A DNA stretch of 64,000 nt. Source: Aplectana chamaeleonis (Eukaryota > Nematoda > Chromadorea > Rhabditida > Cosmocercidae). Below, one piece after another: positions 1 to 11,271 of this stretch. How positions within the stretch are numbered: position 1 is the stretch's first letter; each line of letters starts with the position of its first letter. The notes under the pieces are model-generated. The model did not search any database. It saw only the letters and a list, made by a program, of their open reading frames with translations, and had not been told where the DNA came from. The stretch lies in assembly GCA_029168955.1 (NCBI GenBank), contig JAPDOI010001062.1:62001-126000 (forward strand), given 5' to 3'. The translations under genes and the position numbers were made by a program.

Positions 1-2480
1 GCAGGACCTCAGTAGGATTGTGCAGGACGTCGTGGAATGTGTGTAGGACCTCAGTAGGAATGTGCAGGATATCATGGGACGTGGCAGGACCTCAGCAGGA
101 GTGTGCAGGACATCATGGGAATTGTGCAGGACCGCAGTAAGAGTGTTCACGACGTCGTAGAACATGTGCAGGACCTCAGTAGGGGTGTGCAGGACGTCAT
201 GGGACGTGTGCAGGACCTCAGTAGGAATGCGCAGGACATCATGGGAGGTGTGCAAGATCGCAGGACGTCATGGAATGTGTGCAGAACCTCAGTAGAAGTG
301 TGCAGGACTTTATGAAACTTGTGCACGACCCCAGTAGTGGTGTGCAGGACGCCGTAGAATGTGTGCATGATCTCACTAAGAGTGTGTAGGACATCATGAG
401 ACGTGTGCAGGATCCAGGAGGGGTGTGCAGGACTTCAGTGGGGGTGTGCAGGACGTCGTAGACTGTATGCAGGACCTCAGTAGGAGTGTGCAGGATGTCG
501 TGGAATGACGGCAGGACCTCAGTAGGAATGTGCAGGACATCGTGGGACGTGTGCAGGATCCAGGAGGGGTGTGCAGGACTTCAGTGGAATGTGTGTAGGA
601 CCTCAGTAGGAATAGTGCATGACGTCGTAGAATGAGTGCAGGACCCCAGTAAGAATGTGCAGGACACCGTGGGACGTGTGCAGGATCCAGGAGGGGTGTG
701 CAGGACTTCAGTGGGGGTGTGCAGGACGTCGTAGACTGTATGCAGGACCTCAGTAGGAGTGTGCAGGACGTCGTCGAATGTGTGTACGACCTCAGTAGAA
801 GTGTGCAGGATGTCGTGGAATGACGGCAGGACCTCAGTAGGAATGTGCAGGACATCGTGGGACGTGAGCAGGATCTCAGTAGGATTGTGCATGACGTCGT
901 GGAATGTGTGTAGGACCTCAGTAGGAATGCGCAGGACATCGTGGGACGTGTGCAGGACCTCAGTAGGATTGTGCAGGACGTCGTGGAATGTGTGTAGGAC
1001 CTCAGTAGGAATGTGTGTAGGACCTCAGTAGGAATGTGCAGGATATCATGGGACGTGGCAGGACCTCAGCAGGAGTGTGCAGGACATCATGGGACTTGTG
1101 CAGGACCGCAGTAAGAGTGTTCACGACGTCGTAGAACATGTGCAGGACCTCAGTAGAAGTGTGCAGGACTTTATGAAACTTGTGCACGACCCCAGTAGTG
1201 GTGTGCAGGACGCCGTAGAATGTGTGCATGATCTCACTAAGAGTGTGTAGGACATCATGAGACGTGTGCAGGATCCAGGAGGGGTGTGCAGGACTTCAGT
1301 GGGGGTGTGCAGGACGTCGTAGACTGTATGCAGGACCTCAGTAGGAGTGTGCAGGATGTCGTGGAATGACGGCAGGACCTCAGTAGGAATGTGCAGGACA
1401 TCGTGGGACGTGTGCAGGATCCAGGAGGGGTGTGCAGGACTTCAGTGGAATGTGTGTAGGACCTCAGTAGGAATAGTGCATGACGTCGTAGAATGAGTGC
1501 AGGACCCCAGTAAGAATGTGCAGGACATCGTGGGACGTGTGGAGGAGCGCAGTAGGGGTGTGCAGGACGTCATGGAATGTGTGTAGGATCTCAGTAGGAA
1601 TGTGCAGGACATCATGAGACGTGTGCAGGACCTCAGTAGGAGTGTGCAGGACGTAGTAGAATGTGTGCAGGACCTCAGTAGGAGTGTGCAGGACTTTATG
1701 GGACTTGTGCACGACCCCAGTAGTGGTGTGCAGGACGCCGTAGAATGTGTGCATGATCTCAGCAGGAGTGTGCAGGACATCATGGGACTTGTGCAGGACC
1801 GCAGTAAGAGTGTGCAGGACGTCGTAGAACATGTGCAAGACTTCAGTAGGGGTGTCCATGACGTCGTAGAATGAGTGCAGGACCCCAGTAGGAATGTGCA
1901 GGACATCGTGGGACGTGTGGAGGAGCGCAGTAGGACGTGTGCAGGACCTCAGTAGGGGTTCGCATAACGTCGTAGAATGTATGTAGGACCTCAGTAGGAA
2001 TGCGCAGGACATCATGGGAGGTGTGCGAGATCGCAGGACGTCATGGAATGTGTGCAGGACCTCAGTAGTAGTGTGCAGAACTTTATGGGACTTGTTCACG
2101 ACCCCAGTAGTGGTGTGCAGGACGTCATGGAATGTGTATAGGATCTCAGTAGGAATGTGCAGGACATCATGGGACGTGTGCAGAACCTCAGTAGGGGTGT
2201 GCAGGACGTCATGTAATGTGTGCAGAACCTTAGTAGGAGTGTGCAAGACGTAGTAGAATGTGTGCAAGGCCTCAGTAGGAGTGTGCAGGACTTTATGGGA
2301 CTTGTGCACGACCCCAGTAGTGGTGTGCATGACGCCGTAGAATGTGTGCAAGATCTCAGTAGGATTGTGCAGGACATCATGGGACGTGTGCAGAACCTCA
2401 GTAGGGGTGTGCAGGACGTCATGTAATGTGTGCAGAACCGCAGGATGGGCCTGTAGAACATAATGGGACGTGTGCAGGGC
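1..2480. repeat. 21/42-bp minisatellite array, array 1
   Basis: The whole stretch is built from 21-bp half-units that alternate between two types. One reads TGTGCAGGACCTCAGTAGGA and the other TGTGCAGGACGTCGTAGAAT, giving a 42-bp unit. Larger blocks are also duplicated: the block starting near 59 recurs near 1033, and the block starting near 361 recurs near 1222, so there is a higher-order repeat of roughly 0.86-0.97 kb with internal gains and losses. Because 21 is a multiple of 3, several frames stay open on both strands and read as seven-residue repeats (VQDLSRS/VQDVVEC on plus). I treat these open frames as artefacts. The array continues past the left edge. Related arrays lie at 22022-22745 and 51508-51775. 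Confidence 0.95.
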
Positions 2481-2493
2481 CTCAGTTTAAAGG

Positions 2494-2665
2494 CACAGAA
2501 CGGAACAGGGGCTGTCTACACACCGAGGTAGGAGTTGTCCCGTTTTTGCAGTTCGAAACGTCACGCCACTCAACGCGAACGAAGTGGTCCCGAGTGGAGT
2601 TAGAGCCGCGAAAGGCGGGACAACTTCTTCCTCGGTGTGTAGAGAGCCCCTGTCCCGCACAGAAC
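2494..2665. mobile_element. Foldback (hairpin) element at edge of the minisatellite
   Basis: An imperfect inverted repeat. The left arm from 2494 (ACAGAACGGAACAGGGGCTG) pairs with the complement of the right arm ending near 2665. The arms are about 60 bp each and share the core ACACACCGAGG and GTTGTCCCG. There is no coding capacity. It looks like a small non-autonomous foldback or MITE inserted where the 21-bp array stops. I could not define a target duplication. Confidence 0.7.
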
Positions 2666-3351
2666 ACCCAAAAAAATATTTTTCAGATTTCATGCTTGTC
2701 TTGGAGAGCGTCACACGCTGATCACAGTGGTATCTCTTAAATCGTCCAGAACCCCCTATGAACAGAGTTATGGCTCTTCAAAGATGCCTAGATTCTGAGG
2801 GTGAGAAATTGATGGACGAGTTGTCTCAGGCCTGTATTTCTCTTCATTCGCAATCTTTGCGCAAGAGCTAGCCAGGACAAGGAGACAGTCTGGCAGTGGA
2901 CTGAAGAACGACGACTTGTTGGAATTTATCCATCCATCTAGCCGCTATCGAGTTTGGAAATCTGTTAGGGGGTCGGGCCTGTGGTGGTGAGCGAAGGGGG
3001 TCGGGCCTGTGATGGTCGCTTATATCTCGCTTATTTAGAGGAATTGAGATCTCGCATTTGGCACGTGTTATACAGAAAGGGTCTTCTACAAAATTACATG
3101 AAAATCTCAAAATTCATATCTGAGGGTGTACTGTACCTTTAATGTCCAGGACACCGTATGCAACTCATGTCTCCGAATCGGACGTCAGGGCCGACGCAGA
3201 CGATCCACATCAGCGAGAACCGGTGAAGTTTGGCTAGAGCGACTGATCCTGTACAATTGTGTCATTTTAAAACCCATTTCTTCATTTTCTCGACTTTTAA
3301 ATTCAAAAAGTATATGCCTTGTATCCTATCTCTAGGAAGCCGCGATGCAGC
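2666..3351. other. Intergenic stretch, decayed repeats
   Basis: No gene recognised. The part at 2755-2850 resembles, in decayed form, the interior of the TTAA elements at 29342 and 35541 (shared words such as GAGTTATGG and GGACGAGTTGTC). A short direct duplication (GGTCGGGCCTGTG) occurs near 2970 and again near 2999. Confidence 0.45.
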
Positions 3352-3354
3352 TAT

Positions 3355-3409
<55 letters not shown>

Positions 3410-3410
3410 C

Positions 3411-3505
<95 letters not shown>

Positions 3506-3520
3506 TTCATTCATTCATTC
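3352..3520. repeat. (ATTT)n microsatellite
   Basis: About 165 bp of almost perfect ATTT tetranucleotide repeat, with one ACTT interruption near 3409 and a short ATTC run at the right end. Several frames are open through it (Leu-Phe-Ile-Tyr repeats), which is a low-complexity artefact. Confidence 0.98.
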
Positions 3521-3613
3521 GTTTACTTACTAGCTTGCACTCAAAGGTGCGTCGAAAAGAAACAGTATGTATATCAAACAAACAACCAATTGCAGTAGGG
3601 AACAACGAATTAA

Positions 3614-4060
3614 AGGCAGCGTTAACGATGATCATTATCGTTGACTTTCCACAGTGAGATGATAGACGAGAAAGATCCTAGGCTCCCAGTGCCGAAAGAA
3701 CGATAGAAAACGAGCCAAGAACGGCAAAACAAGCTGCAGACAAGCGTTTTGGTGTCTCAAACACGCCCCGTGCTCCAGATCCGCCCCCTCGGAATGAACA
3801 AATGAGGACTCAGATTACAGGAATGATAAAGTGAAGGAAGTGCTGATAAGTGAGCGGATCGCTTGATTGCATTGAATGCTATCATCCTTCATAGCGGTCA
3901 GTTCCTCCACGCTCAAAAATCAACTTAAACAAGAAAGGACCTATCTTGGCTCAAAAATGCGACTTTCGCGTCCTTTTCAAGCGTTCTTCGCTATATAGGG
4001 CACCAGACCTTCTGTAAACCGTTGAGATATTGGAAGTGAAATCTCTCGTGAACACCGCCT
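3614..4060. mobile_element. TTAA-flanked MITE, copy 1
   Basis: Bounded by TTAA at 3610-3613 and at 4061-4064. The left end reads AGGCAGCGTTAACGATG and the complement of the right end reads AGGCGGTGTTCACGAG, so the ends are imperfect terminal inverted repeats. The interior has no open frame of note. The TTAA target and the AGGCAG ends match the copies at 27903, 29342 and 35541. TTAA targets are typical of piggyBac-type transposons, but I see no piggyBac transposase here, so the superfamily is an inference. Confidence 0.75.
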
Positions 4061-4064
4061 TTAA

Positions 4065-4432
4065 ACGAAAAATGAAACAAAACAAGTGGAGATTTTCCGT
4101 CATTAAGATCTGAGAAATTGATTGCATCCATTAAATGGTAGATTTACAACCTCAAACCTAATGCGACAAGGCAATATGTGATATGAAGATCGTCGAGGAA
4201 AGAAATTCGGGTGGAGAATGTTAGGGAGACGCCATTTACACGAGCATTAGGGCATTCATGTAATCTGCAATTACCTTGCTATCTTAGCAGCGGAGCGGTT
4301 GTTTCTCCATCTCTACCACTATGTTTTCTTGAAAACATCAACTTGACTCTTATAATAAAGCTATCATAACAGCATCGCGGCTCCCACTTCGGAGATTGAC
4401 GATATTGTTGAAGGGAAACCCTTGGAAAAAGT
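4065..4432. other. AT-rich intergenic stretch
   Basis: No gene, RNA or clear repeat recognised between the TTAA element and the palindrome that starts near 4433. Confidence 0.4.
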
Positions 4433-5985
4433 TGTGAAATTTCTGAAAGTTGGGCTTCGCTCGCAATAAAGGTTAAGGATTTAGCATTGTTCTTAAATAT
4501 CGTGAAATTCTTTTAATGGGTTTGTCTCTCAACTTGATTTCATAAATGTAGTGAAATTGTTTACTTGATTTGGCTGATGATGGTATATGTAGACATCGAA
4601 ATCTTTAAAATATAGCGAAACAGTTGCAAATGGATTCGGCAAGCGCTCTTTAAATTAAAATCTTTAAATTAGTTTAAAGTAAACCCATGCAGGCATCACT
4701 CCGTCGACCTTGGATTTTGTGACCACGCTGTGTAAGCGACTCACCCCGTCCGGGATGCTTCCCGGCATGGTCGCCGAATCGTTTCAACGGGAGTCTTAAA
4801 TGTACTCGAGAGGACATTTAGCGAAGATCGATCTGAAAGCGCTGCGCCCTCTCTTTCGCCGCACTGTCTCGTGCGCTCTCACCACCACACAATCAGCGAC
4901 AGCCATCTGTCGCTGATATTGGCAATCAGCGACACCTTCAAATTTGAGATAAAGATGAATCTGATTTGGAGCTGACTTGCTCATTAAGAGTCAAGACTTT
5001 ACCTAGAGCATCCTTATGCATCAAACAAAGTTTTTAAGCTGTTACACAGATGTCGTTCAAATGCAACTCAAATCAACGATTTAAGTTGCATATTAAGCCA
5101 GATTACTACCGCCCCAGAGTCAAATAACGCGTCAGGTCAGAGGGAGTTTTGAGTCGAGCGTAATTTGGATCAATCATAACAAGAATAAGTCTAGCAACAA
5201 AAACGTTCCCATACAATGTGAACCGTGAAAGCGTTAAGGACACAAAGATTATCACGAGACGTACTTCTGACGCGTGATTGCACTCTGATAATTTATAGAG
5301 CGCGTGCCTAATACATTTGCAACCGTTTCACTATATTTTAATGATTATGATGTCGACAGATACCATCATTAGCCAAATCAAGTCAACAATTTCACGACAT
5401 TCAAAAAATCAAGTTGAGAGCCAAATCCAATAAAACGATTTCACGACATTTAAAGACAGCATACACACTCGTAAACATGGTTGGGATAACAATGTGAATC
5501 GAGTCGTATGGCTTACAACATAATGCCTACGCATTTTGAAGTGTCAAAAATGACCCACAATGCCGTTACATAAGTTAGAAGTTAGCGCCTTCCTGTATTT
5601 TCACGCCCCCTGTATTTGCTCTTTTGCTCCAAAGCAAGGTTGCTGGGTCATCTTCGCCGTCAGTGACGTGTGTGGTCCACTTGTTAGGCAACCTACCAAC
5701 AGTACCGACGGTGAATATGACCCAGCAACCTTGCGTTGCAGGAAAAGGGCAAATACAGGGGGCGTGAAAATACAGGGCGGGGCCAACTTCTAACTCATGT
5801 GGCGGCATTGTGGGTCGTTTTTGACACTTCAAAATGCGTAGGCGTTGTAATCTGGGCTATACCATTCTATTTCCGTAGTTATCTCAATCGAGTTTACGAG
5901 CGCGTATGCTGCCTTTAACAACAATGCCAAATCCTTAACCTTTTTTTCGCAGCCCAACTTTCAGAAATTTGGTAGTTTCGACTCG
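4433..5985. repeat. Large palindromic element, right arm interrupted
   Basis: The left arm (about 4433-4640) is matched in inverted orientation by two right-arm pieces, about 5300-5449 and 5919-5985. Shared words include GAAATTTCTGAAAGTTGGG, ACTTGATTTGGCT and ATGATGGTAT. The right arm is split by the TTAA-flanked foldback at 5454-5914; skipping that insertion makes the arms collinear. The loop (4641-5299) contains no gene that I recognise. Its internal hairpin near 4890-4935 repeats CAATCAGCGACA and TGTCGCTGATTG. Confidence 0.75.
5454..5914. mobile_element. TTAA-flanked foldback element
   Basis: Flanked by TTAA at 5450-5453 and 5915-5918. The left end is AGACAGCATACACACTCG and the complement of the right end is AGGCAGCATACGCGCTCG. 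The inverted repeat extends through nearly the whole element, with its centre near 5690, so the entire 461 bp could fold back. Short open frames on both strands are mirror images of each other and are not genes. It is inserted in the right arm of the larger palindrome. Confidence 0.85.
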
Positions 5986-6076
5986 TTTTTGACGCTTTCA
6001 ACGGCGTGAGGTTTTACTAGGGGCCACACCACAAGAGGTTTTTCAACAACTTTTCCTAGCGTGCCTGCAGCCTTTA
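5950..6076. repeat. Dispersed repeat, copy 1 (second copy 16500-16640)
   Basis: This stretch (TAGTTTCGACTCGTTTTTGA through CTAGGGGCC and CAACTTTTCCTAGCGTG) is matched in the same orientation at about 16500-16640. It ends at GCAGCCTTTAA, which again carries TTAA beside AGGC-type sequence, so it may be the end of another TTAA element. Confidence 0.55.
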
Positions 6077-6855
6077 ATCTATCGTTGTGTTCAGTAACCA
6101 CGACCAGTGGTCCCAAGAAGGAGAGACCTAATACCGCGGCAACGCGTCGGTGCGAAGGGCGCGTGCAATCCGCTCTATGTTACTTCGGAGACAATAAAAC
6201 AAGTATTGACTCTGGTAATGACAACAATGGATCCGACCCATTTCGAGAAACTGCAGAAAACAAAAGATTATTCCCAATCAAAGCTCATTACAACTTTCAT
6301 GCGATCAGAAATTTGTTGCCGACTTGATATTGAGTGCTCGCTAAAAGAAGGTTATTTGAAATCATTTGGATATACACGGAAATCCGAATGGTTTTCAATT
6401 TTTTTCCAGGTTCTCGTAGTTATTTAGCAGTTGAAATTAGCTCGCTTATTTAGTGATCGATCTAAACATAAATCTTTCAATTTAAAATTTAGGATAAAGC
6501 AGAAAGAGCGAATTTTGCTGTTATCCGAAATAATTCGGATCCAATGTAGAGTCCTCGTATTGAATTCAGTCTGACGTATAGACGGAGCTGCGACGGTAGA
6601 TCGCCGCGCGCGATCAAAACCTCGTTGGCCGGCGATGCCGCCAACGCCGCACGGCCAGCTGCGATCATCGCGCGATGTCCATTCGTTAGACTAAATTTGA
6701 ATACGCAAACCATACAGGGTGGCTAGTGGTGAATGCATTGTTTGTTTTTCTCCCTCATTTCTCGTACAAAACGTCCTTCTAACATTTGACCTCAGACGTC
6801 ATGTGGCAGTTTTTTCGTTTGCTTTTTGACGACAATCCTCTCCGGGAACCATGTA
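6077..6855. other. Unassigned stretch
   Basis: No recognised gene. The GC-rich segment 6600-6680 has short self-complementary words (CGTTGGC/GCCAACG) around GGCGATGCC. Open frames here are short and have no recognisable domain. Confidence 0.4.
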
Positions 6856-7070
6856 AGAAGGCGGCAGCCGAGCAGCATAAGTTGCATCTACTAAACTGTT
6901 ATCAAGAACTGCATTAGCTCGATTCTTTCTAAAAAGCTTTTTTTTCGTGATTTCTACCTCATGTGTAAAGTGAGGTGAAAAATCACGAAAAGAAATTTAG
7001 AAAAAATCCAGGTAGTGTAGTTTTTCATAATCAATCAGCAGATTCCCCTTCTGTTCGACAGCCGCCTTCT
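6856..7070. repeat. Hairpin-forming inverted repeat
   Basis: The outer ends AGAAGGCGGC (6856) and GCCGCCTTCT (ending 7070) are complementary. The inner arms TTTTCGTGATTT and AAATCACGAAAA flank a short loop around ACCTCATGTGTAAAGTGAGGT near 6955-6975. No coding capacity; probably a small foldback element. Confidence 0.7.
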
Positions 7071-7871
7071 AAAAGTGAAAACCAGGGCTGAAAAGGCCAT
7101 CTGAAAACAAAACCGGCCTTTCTATACCACTTTTTCTAACGAACAATTTTTTCTGGCTCTCACTCTGAATGAACGGATTTGCTTTTTCCACTTCATTACT
7201 GGGTCTTTTTTACCGAACCGCTGAGTTACGGCCCGAAAGAGTCATGTATATGACACTGAAAGGCCCCCAAAAACCGTTTTTCGCTATTTGGACAATTTGA
7301 CGAGCATTCCAATCTTCATCAAAGTGGTCGGGTCTACCTTGAATTTAGGGGTTCCATTATTCGGAGGGGGTTGCAAAGCTTCGCCTCGAATGGAGGGGGA
7401 TCGCAACAATGAGCGCACTTTCTCCAACGGGTTGCTTGACCCTGCTTGGGACTGCAACATGTAGGACAGGGATCAGTACATCTGAAGTATTTCGGCCCTT
7501 AGCGATGTACTGATGCGACTAACGCTCGCTAATTTTATACTATGTCGGCTGCTTCTATTTCGAGGTGATGGTCCGGGTGCAAACTCCTCTAGATGACATT
7601 CATGTCACTAATGCCCAACGTTAGTAAGCATTTTCGTGGTGCAAAGAAGGAAATCCGAGAAGCGGAATGATTGGAACCTTCATTTTACGGGAGAGCTCTG
7701 TTTCTGAAGCGTGCTAGAAACCGTCTTGGCTCATCTCTACCATTTTTGCGTGATAAGTCTCCGGAACCGTTATCAGAATTTAAAATAAGTCTCAAACGTG
7801 ATCGTTGATTTCTAAGGCCGACCCCAGGCTTTCGCAGTGATGCGATGTGAGTTCACAATAATTTTTTTCAG
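7071..7871. other. Unassigned stretch
   Basis: Nothing recognised. I looked here for the N-terminal half of the RRM predicted from the downstream exon (7872-7981) and did not find it on the plus strand. Confidence 0.35.
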
Positions 7872-7981
7872 GCCAGAGCGGAGTTAAAAGATGCGCGAAT
7901 TGACGGGATGCGTGTTCGCGTCGACTTTTCCGTCACAAATGGCTCTCACGGTTATCGAGGGATGAGTGGACGTCCTCGAAG
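7872..7981 (+). pseudogene. Isolated exon of a TRA2/RSP-8-like RRM splicing factor
   Basis: A 110-bp segment sits between a good nematode acceptor (ATTTTTTTCAG, ending 7871) and a donor (CGAAG followed by GTGAGA at 7982). Its open frame includes KDARIDGMRVRVDFSVT. That resembles the last strand of the RRM in Transformer-2 and RSP-8 type SR proteins, where the family pattern is DGRRIRVDFSIT followed by a Gly/Pro-rich linker. The following residues (GYRGMSGRPRR) resemble the GxYMGRP linker but are altered. These proteins bind exonic enhancers in the nucleus. No other exon of such a gene was found nearby, and a LINE fragment begins within about 10 bp of the donor, so this may be a stranded duplicate rather than a working gene. 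The family match is from memory. Confidence 0.42.
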
Positions 7982-7989
7982 GTGAGAGG

Positions 7990-8385
7990 AACCTTATATG
8001 CACACTGTTGGATCCTTCTCTCAATAGTCTGCTTGCACCCTTCTCTGGTTCTCGTAGTGAATCCTATTCCAACCAAGGTAAGGCTTACTGGGAGCTGTTC
8101 AAAGATGTGTTACTCAGACGAACGGCCAGCTACCCAGGTGATGGCACACTGGAAGACGAAGAGAAGTTCATCGTAAACGCCATCAGACATGCCTCTAGTG
8201 CTGCCATCCGTAATGGTGGGGTCGGGACCTCCTATCCCAATCTTCACAAGGAAGCACTCGAGCTCATCACGCTTAGCGATGATAGACGTCGAGCAGATCC
8301 TTCCGAGTCGTGCATACCCCAGCTGTCCGAGGAGGTCATCACACTGCTCAAGAGGACAAGTAGCATATGCGCACTTTGATGTCGA
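7990..8385 (+). pseudogene. CR1-like LINE fragment, endonuclease-RT linker
   Basis: The reading frame here (for example LLRRTASYPGDG and EEKFIVNAIRHASSAAI) matches the region between endonuclease and reverse transcriptase in the LINE at 55286-57981, near 56200-56440. There SRIANYPLAG and KFVVDTI occupy the same positions. It has lost both the upstream endonuclease and the downstream RT, so it is a short dead remnant. Its left edge abuts the RRM-like exon. Confidence 0.7.
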
Positions 8386-10465
8386 CTAAATTTCGCTCCG
8401 AAATCGAGGGTATGTGAAGAAAATTCGATGGAGAATCCAGTTCACGACTCGGGTAAAGCTCACCACAAAATTAGAATGGTGTAAAATAGAAGCAGAAAAC
8501 GAGATGTGCATTTTGCAGTTGTCTCCCTTTGAAATTTTTACCCCGAGGTTTTTTTATTATGACTGTCAGCACTTTTTTAACAGTTAGAAATTATAGAAGC
8601 TATGGGAATGTCTACAGCGCGGGCGCTCAACATCTTTTCTCAACTTTTTTATTATTTTGAATTACTTTCATCAATGTTAAAGTAATGCTTTCCAGACTTT
8701 CGGACTCGTCGCGTTACACGTAGGCGTTGTAGAGGGAAGGAGGAAAGCAATGCTCTTGTTGATGCAAAGACCATTAAGTTTCTTTTCTTAATTTATTTTT
8801 GTGAAATATAATATTTTGAGTGTTAATGTACGATAATTTTCTAAATAAATTTGTTGTGTGGCAGTTCACTGTCCATCAGTAGAACGTGCGAATCCAATGC
8901 GTTTGTGTGGAGCTATCAGGTGCTCATAATAAAGCACAAGTTTTCGGAACACTTCCCATAGCCGCCATTTCATGTGTTTTGTCAGCGAGTTTCAGAACAG
9001 CCGTCTTTCCTGAGCCAGTTTTCTGAATTTTCTTATTTTCGTTCCACTCATGCCGGTTTTTATTCGATGCGCATGCGAGTATTTCATTGCTTCACGCTTC
9101 GTTCCCTGTAATCCTTTGAATTGGATAATTATTTCTGCGAGGAGCTCGACATTGAGGTGGATTCAGAAAAGGGCGCTACTACGGGAAGGTTTTGCTGCAA
9201 ATTTATCGTTGTTAATGATTAAAAATGTTTTGTTACAATAGGTTGGGGTGAAGGATTGAAGAACCCGGGGTGGTTCATCTTCTTTTAGGTAAACAATTGT
9301 TGATTACTGAATAATCCAGGCAATCATCGGATGCGATCGGATTAGAACACCGCCTGCAGAGATGTTCGAGATGTCAAGGTCTTCTGGATTTGACCCAGAA
9401 ATGTGGGCGTAGCTTCCGAACGCATGAAATCAAGTTCACAATAGGGTGTTCTGGGGCGCAAAACAGAAACGCTGCCTTTGAATGATCTCGTTTCCGCTAC
9501 TCATGTTACTTGTCACGTACTCAGAATTGGGTAAGTAAAATTTTTTCTGTCATTCCAATGCGGACCATTTTTTGTGCTTCAGTTATTGTTTTCTGAAGCA
9601 TACAGCACAAGGCCAAAAGTAGCGGAACGCCTCATTCCAGTCCTTCGCTTATCTCCTTTTGCGCTATGAACAAAAATTTACCAACTTTAGGGATTTTACT
9701 GAGCAGTGCATTGAGATTCTAGCACATTTCTGAAATGGATTTTGATTCAGTGCAGTTCAGAAGAGGATATTTATACAGCATTTCAGCCATTGGGTAAAAT
9801 GCATGTATTTTCTCGGAGCGGCTTCCGTTGTTGCATAAAATTCTAGTTAGTGTATCATAGGATGAATTCCTTGAGGACTTTTTGTACTATTTTAGGAAGG
9901 GATTTTTCAAGTTCTGAGGGCAGGCGTCTCCAGGCCGGAAATGCTATATAGTTACTCTAACCTTAACAATTTCTACTATTAATCGTGAACGAGCAGTCTT
10001 CTAACAAATTTTTCAAAAGAGTTCAACATCTCATATATAGGACCCAGAATGGAGTATTTCCGCGATGGTTCGTTTCAAGATTTCAATTTTATGAGAGAAT
10101 CAGCGGAAATCGCCCTATTTTTCGTAGATAGCCTTTAACGCTGGCAGTCTGTCACCTTCGTTTCCATATTTTATTTTTTTAGCTCATTCAGTAGCCAATG
10201 AATACCCAAATTTTGCAGCTTCAACGAAATTCTTTGAAAATTTGCACCCACTGAAACCGTTGGAATTTTATTCAAAAACTCGTAACCCATCAAACGTCGT
10301 TTCGAATGTCGACTTGAAAGCAGAGATTTGTGCAGAAAGTGATGCTCTAGGAGGCCTTAAAAATTCGTGAGTCGCAATAAGATTCTAGCCGAGCTCGCCA
10401 AAAACTTCAGTGTTTCGGAGTGGGTCTTCCGAGACTTTTGACGGCAACAGTATATTGAATTCTAA
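8386..10465. other. Unassigned AT-rich stretch
   Basis: Two kilobases with no recognised gene, RNA or clear repeat. Open frames are under 65 codons and lack recognisable domains. It could be unique intergenic or intronic sequence. Confidence 0.4.
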
Positions 10466-10680
10466 TACATATGTATGTACTGTCGTTCTCGGAGCCAAAT
10501 TCCGGCCCGCATTCGCGGACAACGGATGTTGCATCACGCAACAGGATGACAATCGTGCTGGGACCACTTGATCCCGGCACGATTAACCTTTCTCCCAGCA
10601 TTACATATTATCGTCCTAGTGCAACAGCCGTTGTCCGCAAATACGGACCGCGAATTGGCTCAGAAAGCGACAGTACATGT
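10466..10680. repeat. Palindrome 1 of an adjacent pair
   Basis: The left arm (GTATGTACTGTCGTTCTCGG, then GCGGACAACGG) pairs with the right arm ending CGACAGTACATGT. The arms are roughly 65 bp. Between them is CCAGCACGATTGTC-type sequence that is itself self-complementary (GTGCTGGGA...CCCGGCACG). Open frames across this and the next palindrome (up to 171 codons) are by-products. Confidence 0.8.
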
Positions 10681-10921
10681 ACAGTTGACCGCAATGTTAA
10701 AAGGACATGGTGCGGTCGCGGACTCGCACTAAATTACGGTAGAATCTGGCACATTGCCAGATTTCGTCATCGATCGGCACCAACCGTGGTCTCGCTGCTC
10801 ACGAGAATATCAGCTGTAGCGCCAATCGATGACGAAATCAGGCAATGTGCCAGATTCTACCGTAGTTTTAGTGAGAGTCCGCAACCGCACCATGTCCTTT
10901 TAACATTGCGGTCAACTGTAC
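10679..10921. repeat. Palindrome 2 of an adjacent pair
   Basis: The ends GTACAGTTGACCGC (10679) and GCGGTCAACTGTAC (ending 10921) are complementary. The arms are about 95 bp with very few mismatches (10681-10774 against 10825-10919), around a loop of about 50 bp. It shares the GTAC junction with palindrome 1. The near-identity of the arms suggests a young or gene-converted foldback element. Confidence 0.85.
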
Positions 10922-11271
10922 TGTGCGTGGACTTATACTCTGCGACGCATAAGTATGGCAACACCTTCGAAGTAGACGTGGATTGAGTGGTATTACCCTC
11001 ATTTGCCACATTTGCCTTTAGTTACAGAGAAAAGTTTGTATTTCGCACGACGCCTAGGTATGGCAACACTTGAGCAACATGGAAATTTCTCACGATGATC
11101 GCCAGAATGAGTCATTTTCACGTCTATTTTCATGAAATTGGTTCAAGATGATGCTACTTGTTCACTTTCCCGGTGGTCTTCACCTGCCTTCTGACGGGGA
11201 AGCCCAAGTCCACTCTTTCTATAGTGCTGAACTTGAATTTCTATGGATTTCCAGCCAGCTAGGACGACCAG

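Noticed and set aside
394..2461. Long open frames on both strands across the 21-bp array (up to 295 codons)
   Set aside because: The 21-bp period keeps several frames open at once on both strands; the peptides are only 7-residue repeats.
3230..3657. Leu/Ile/Phe/Tyr-repeat open frames
   Set aside because: Produced by the (ATTT)n microsatellite.
10471..10986. 171-codon open frame
   Set aside because: Spans two palindromes, and the opposite strand mirrors it; no known domain.
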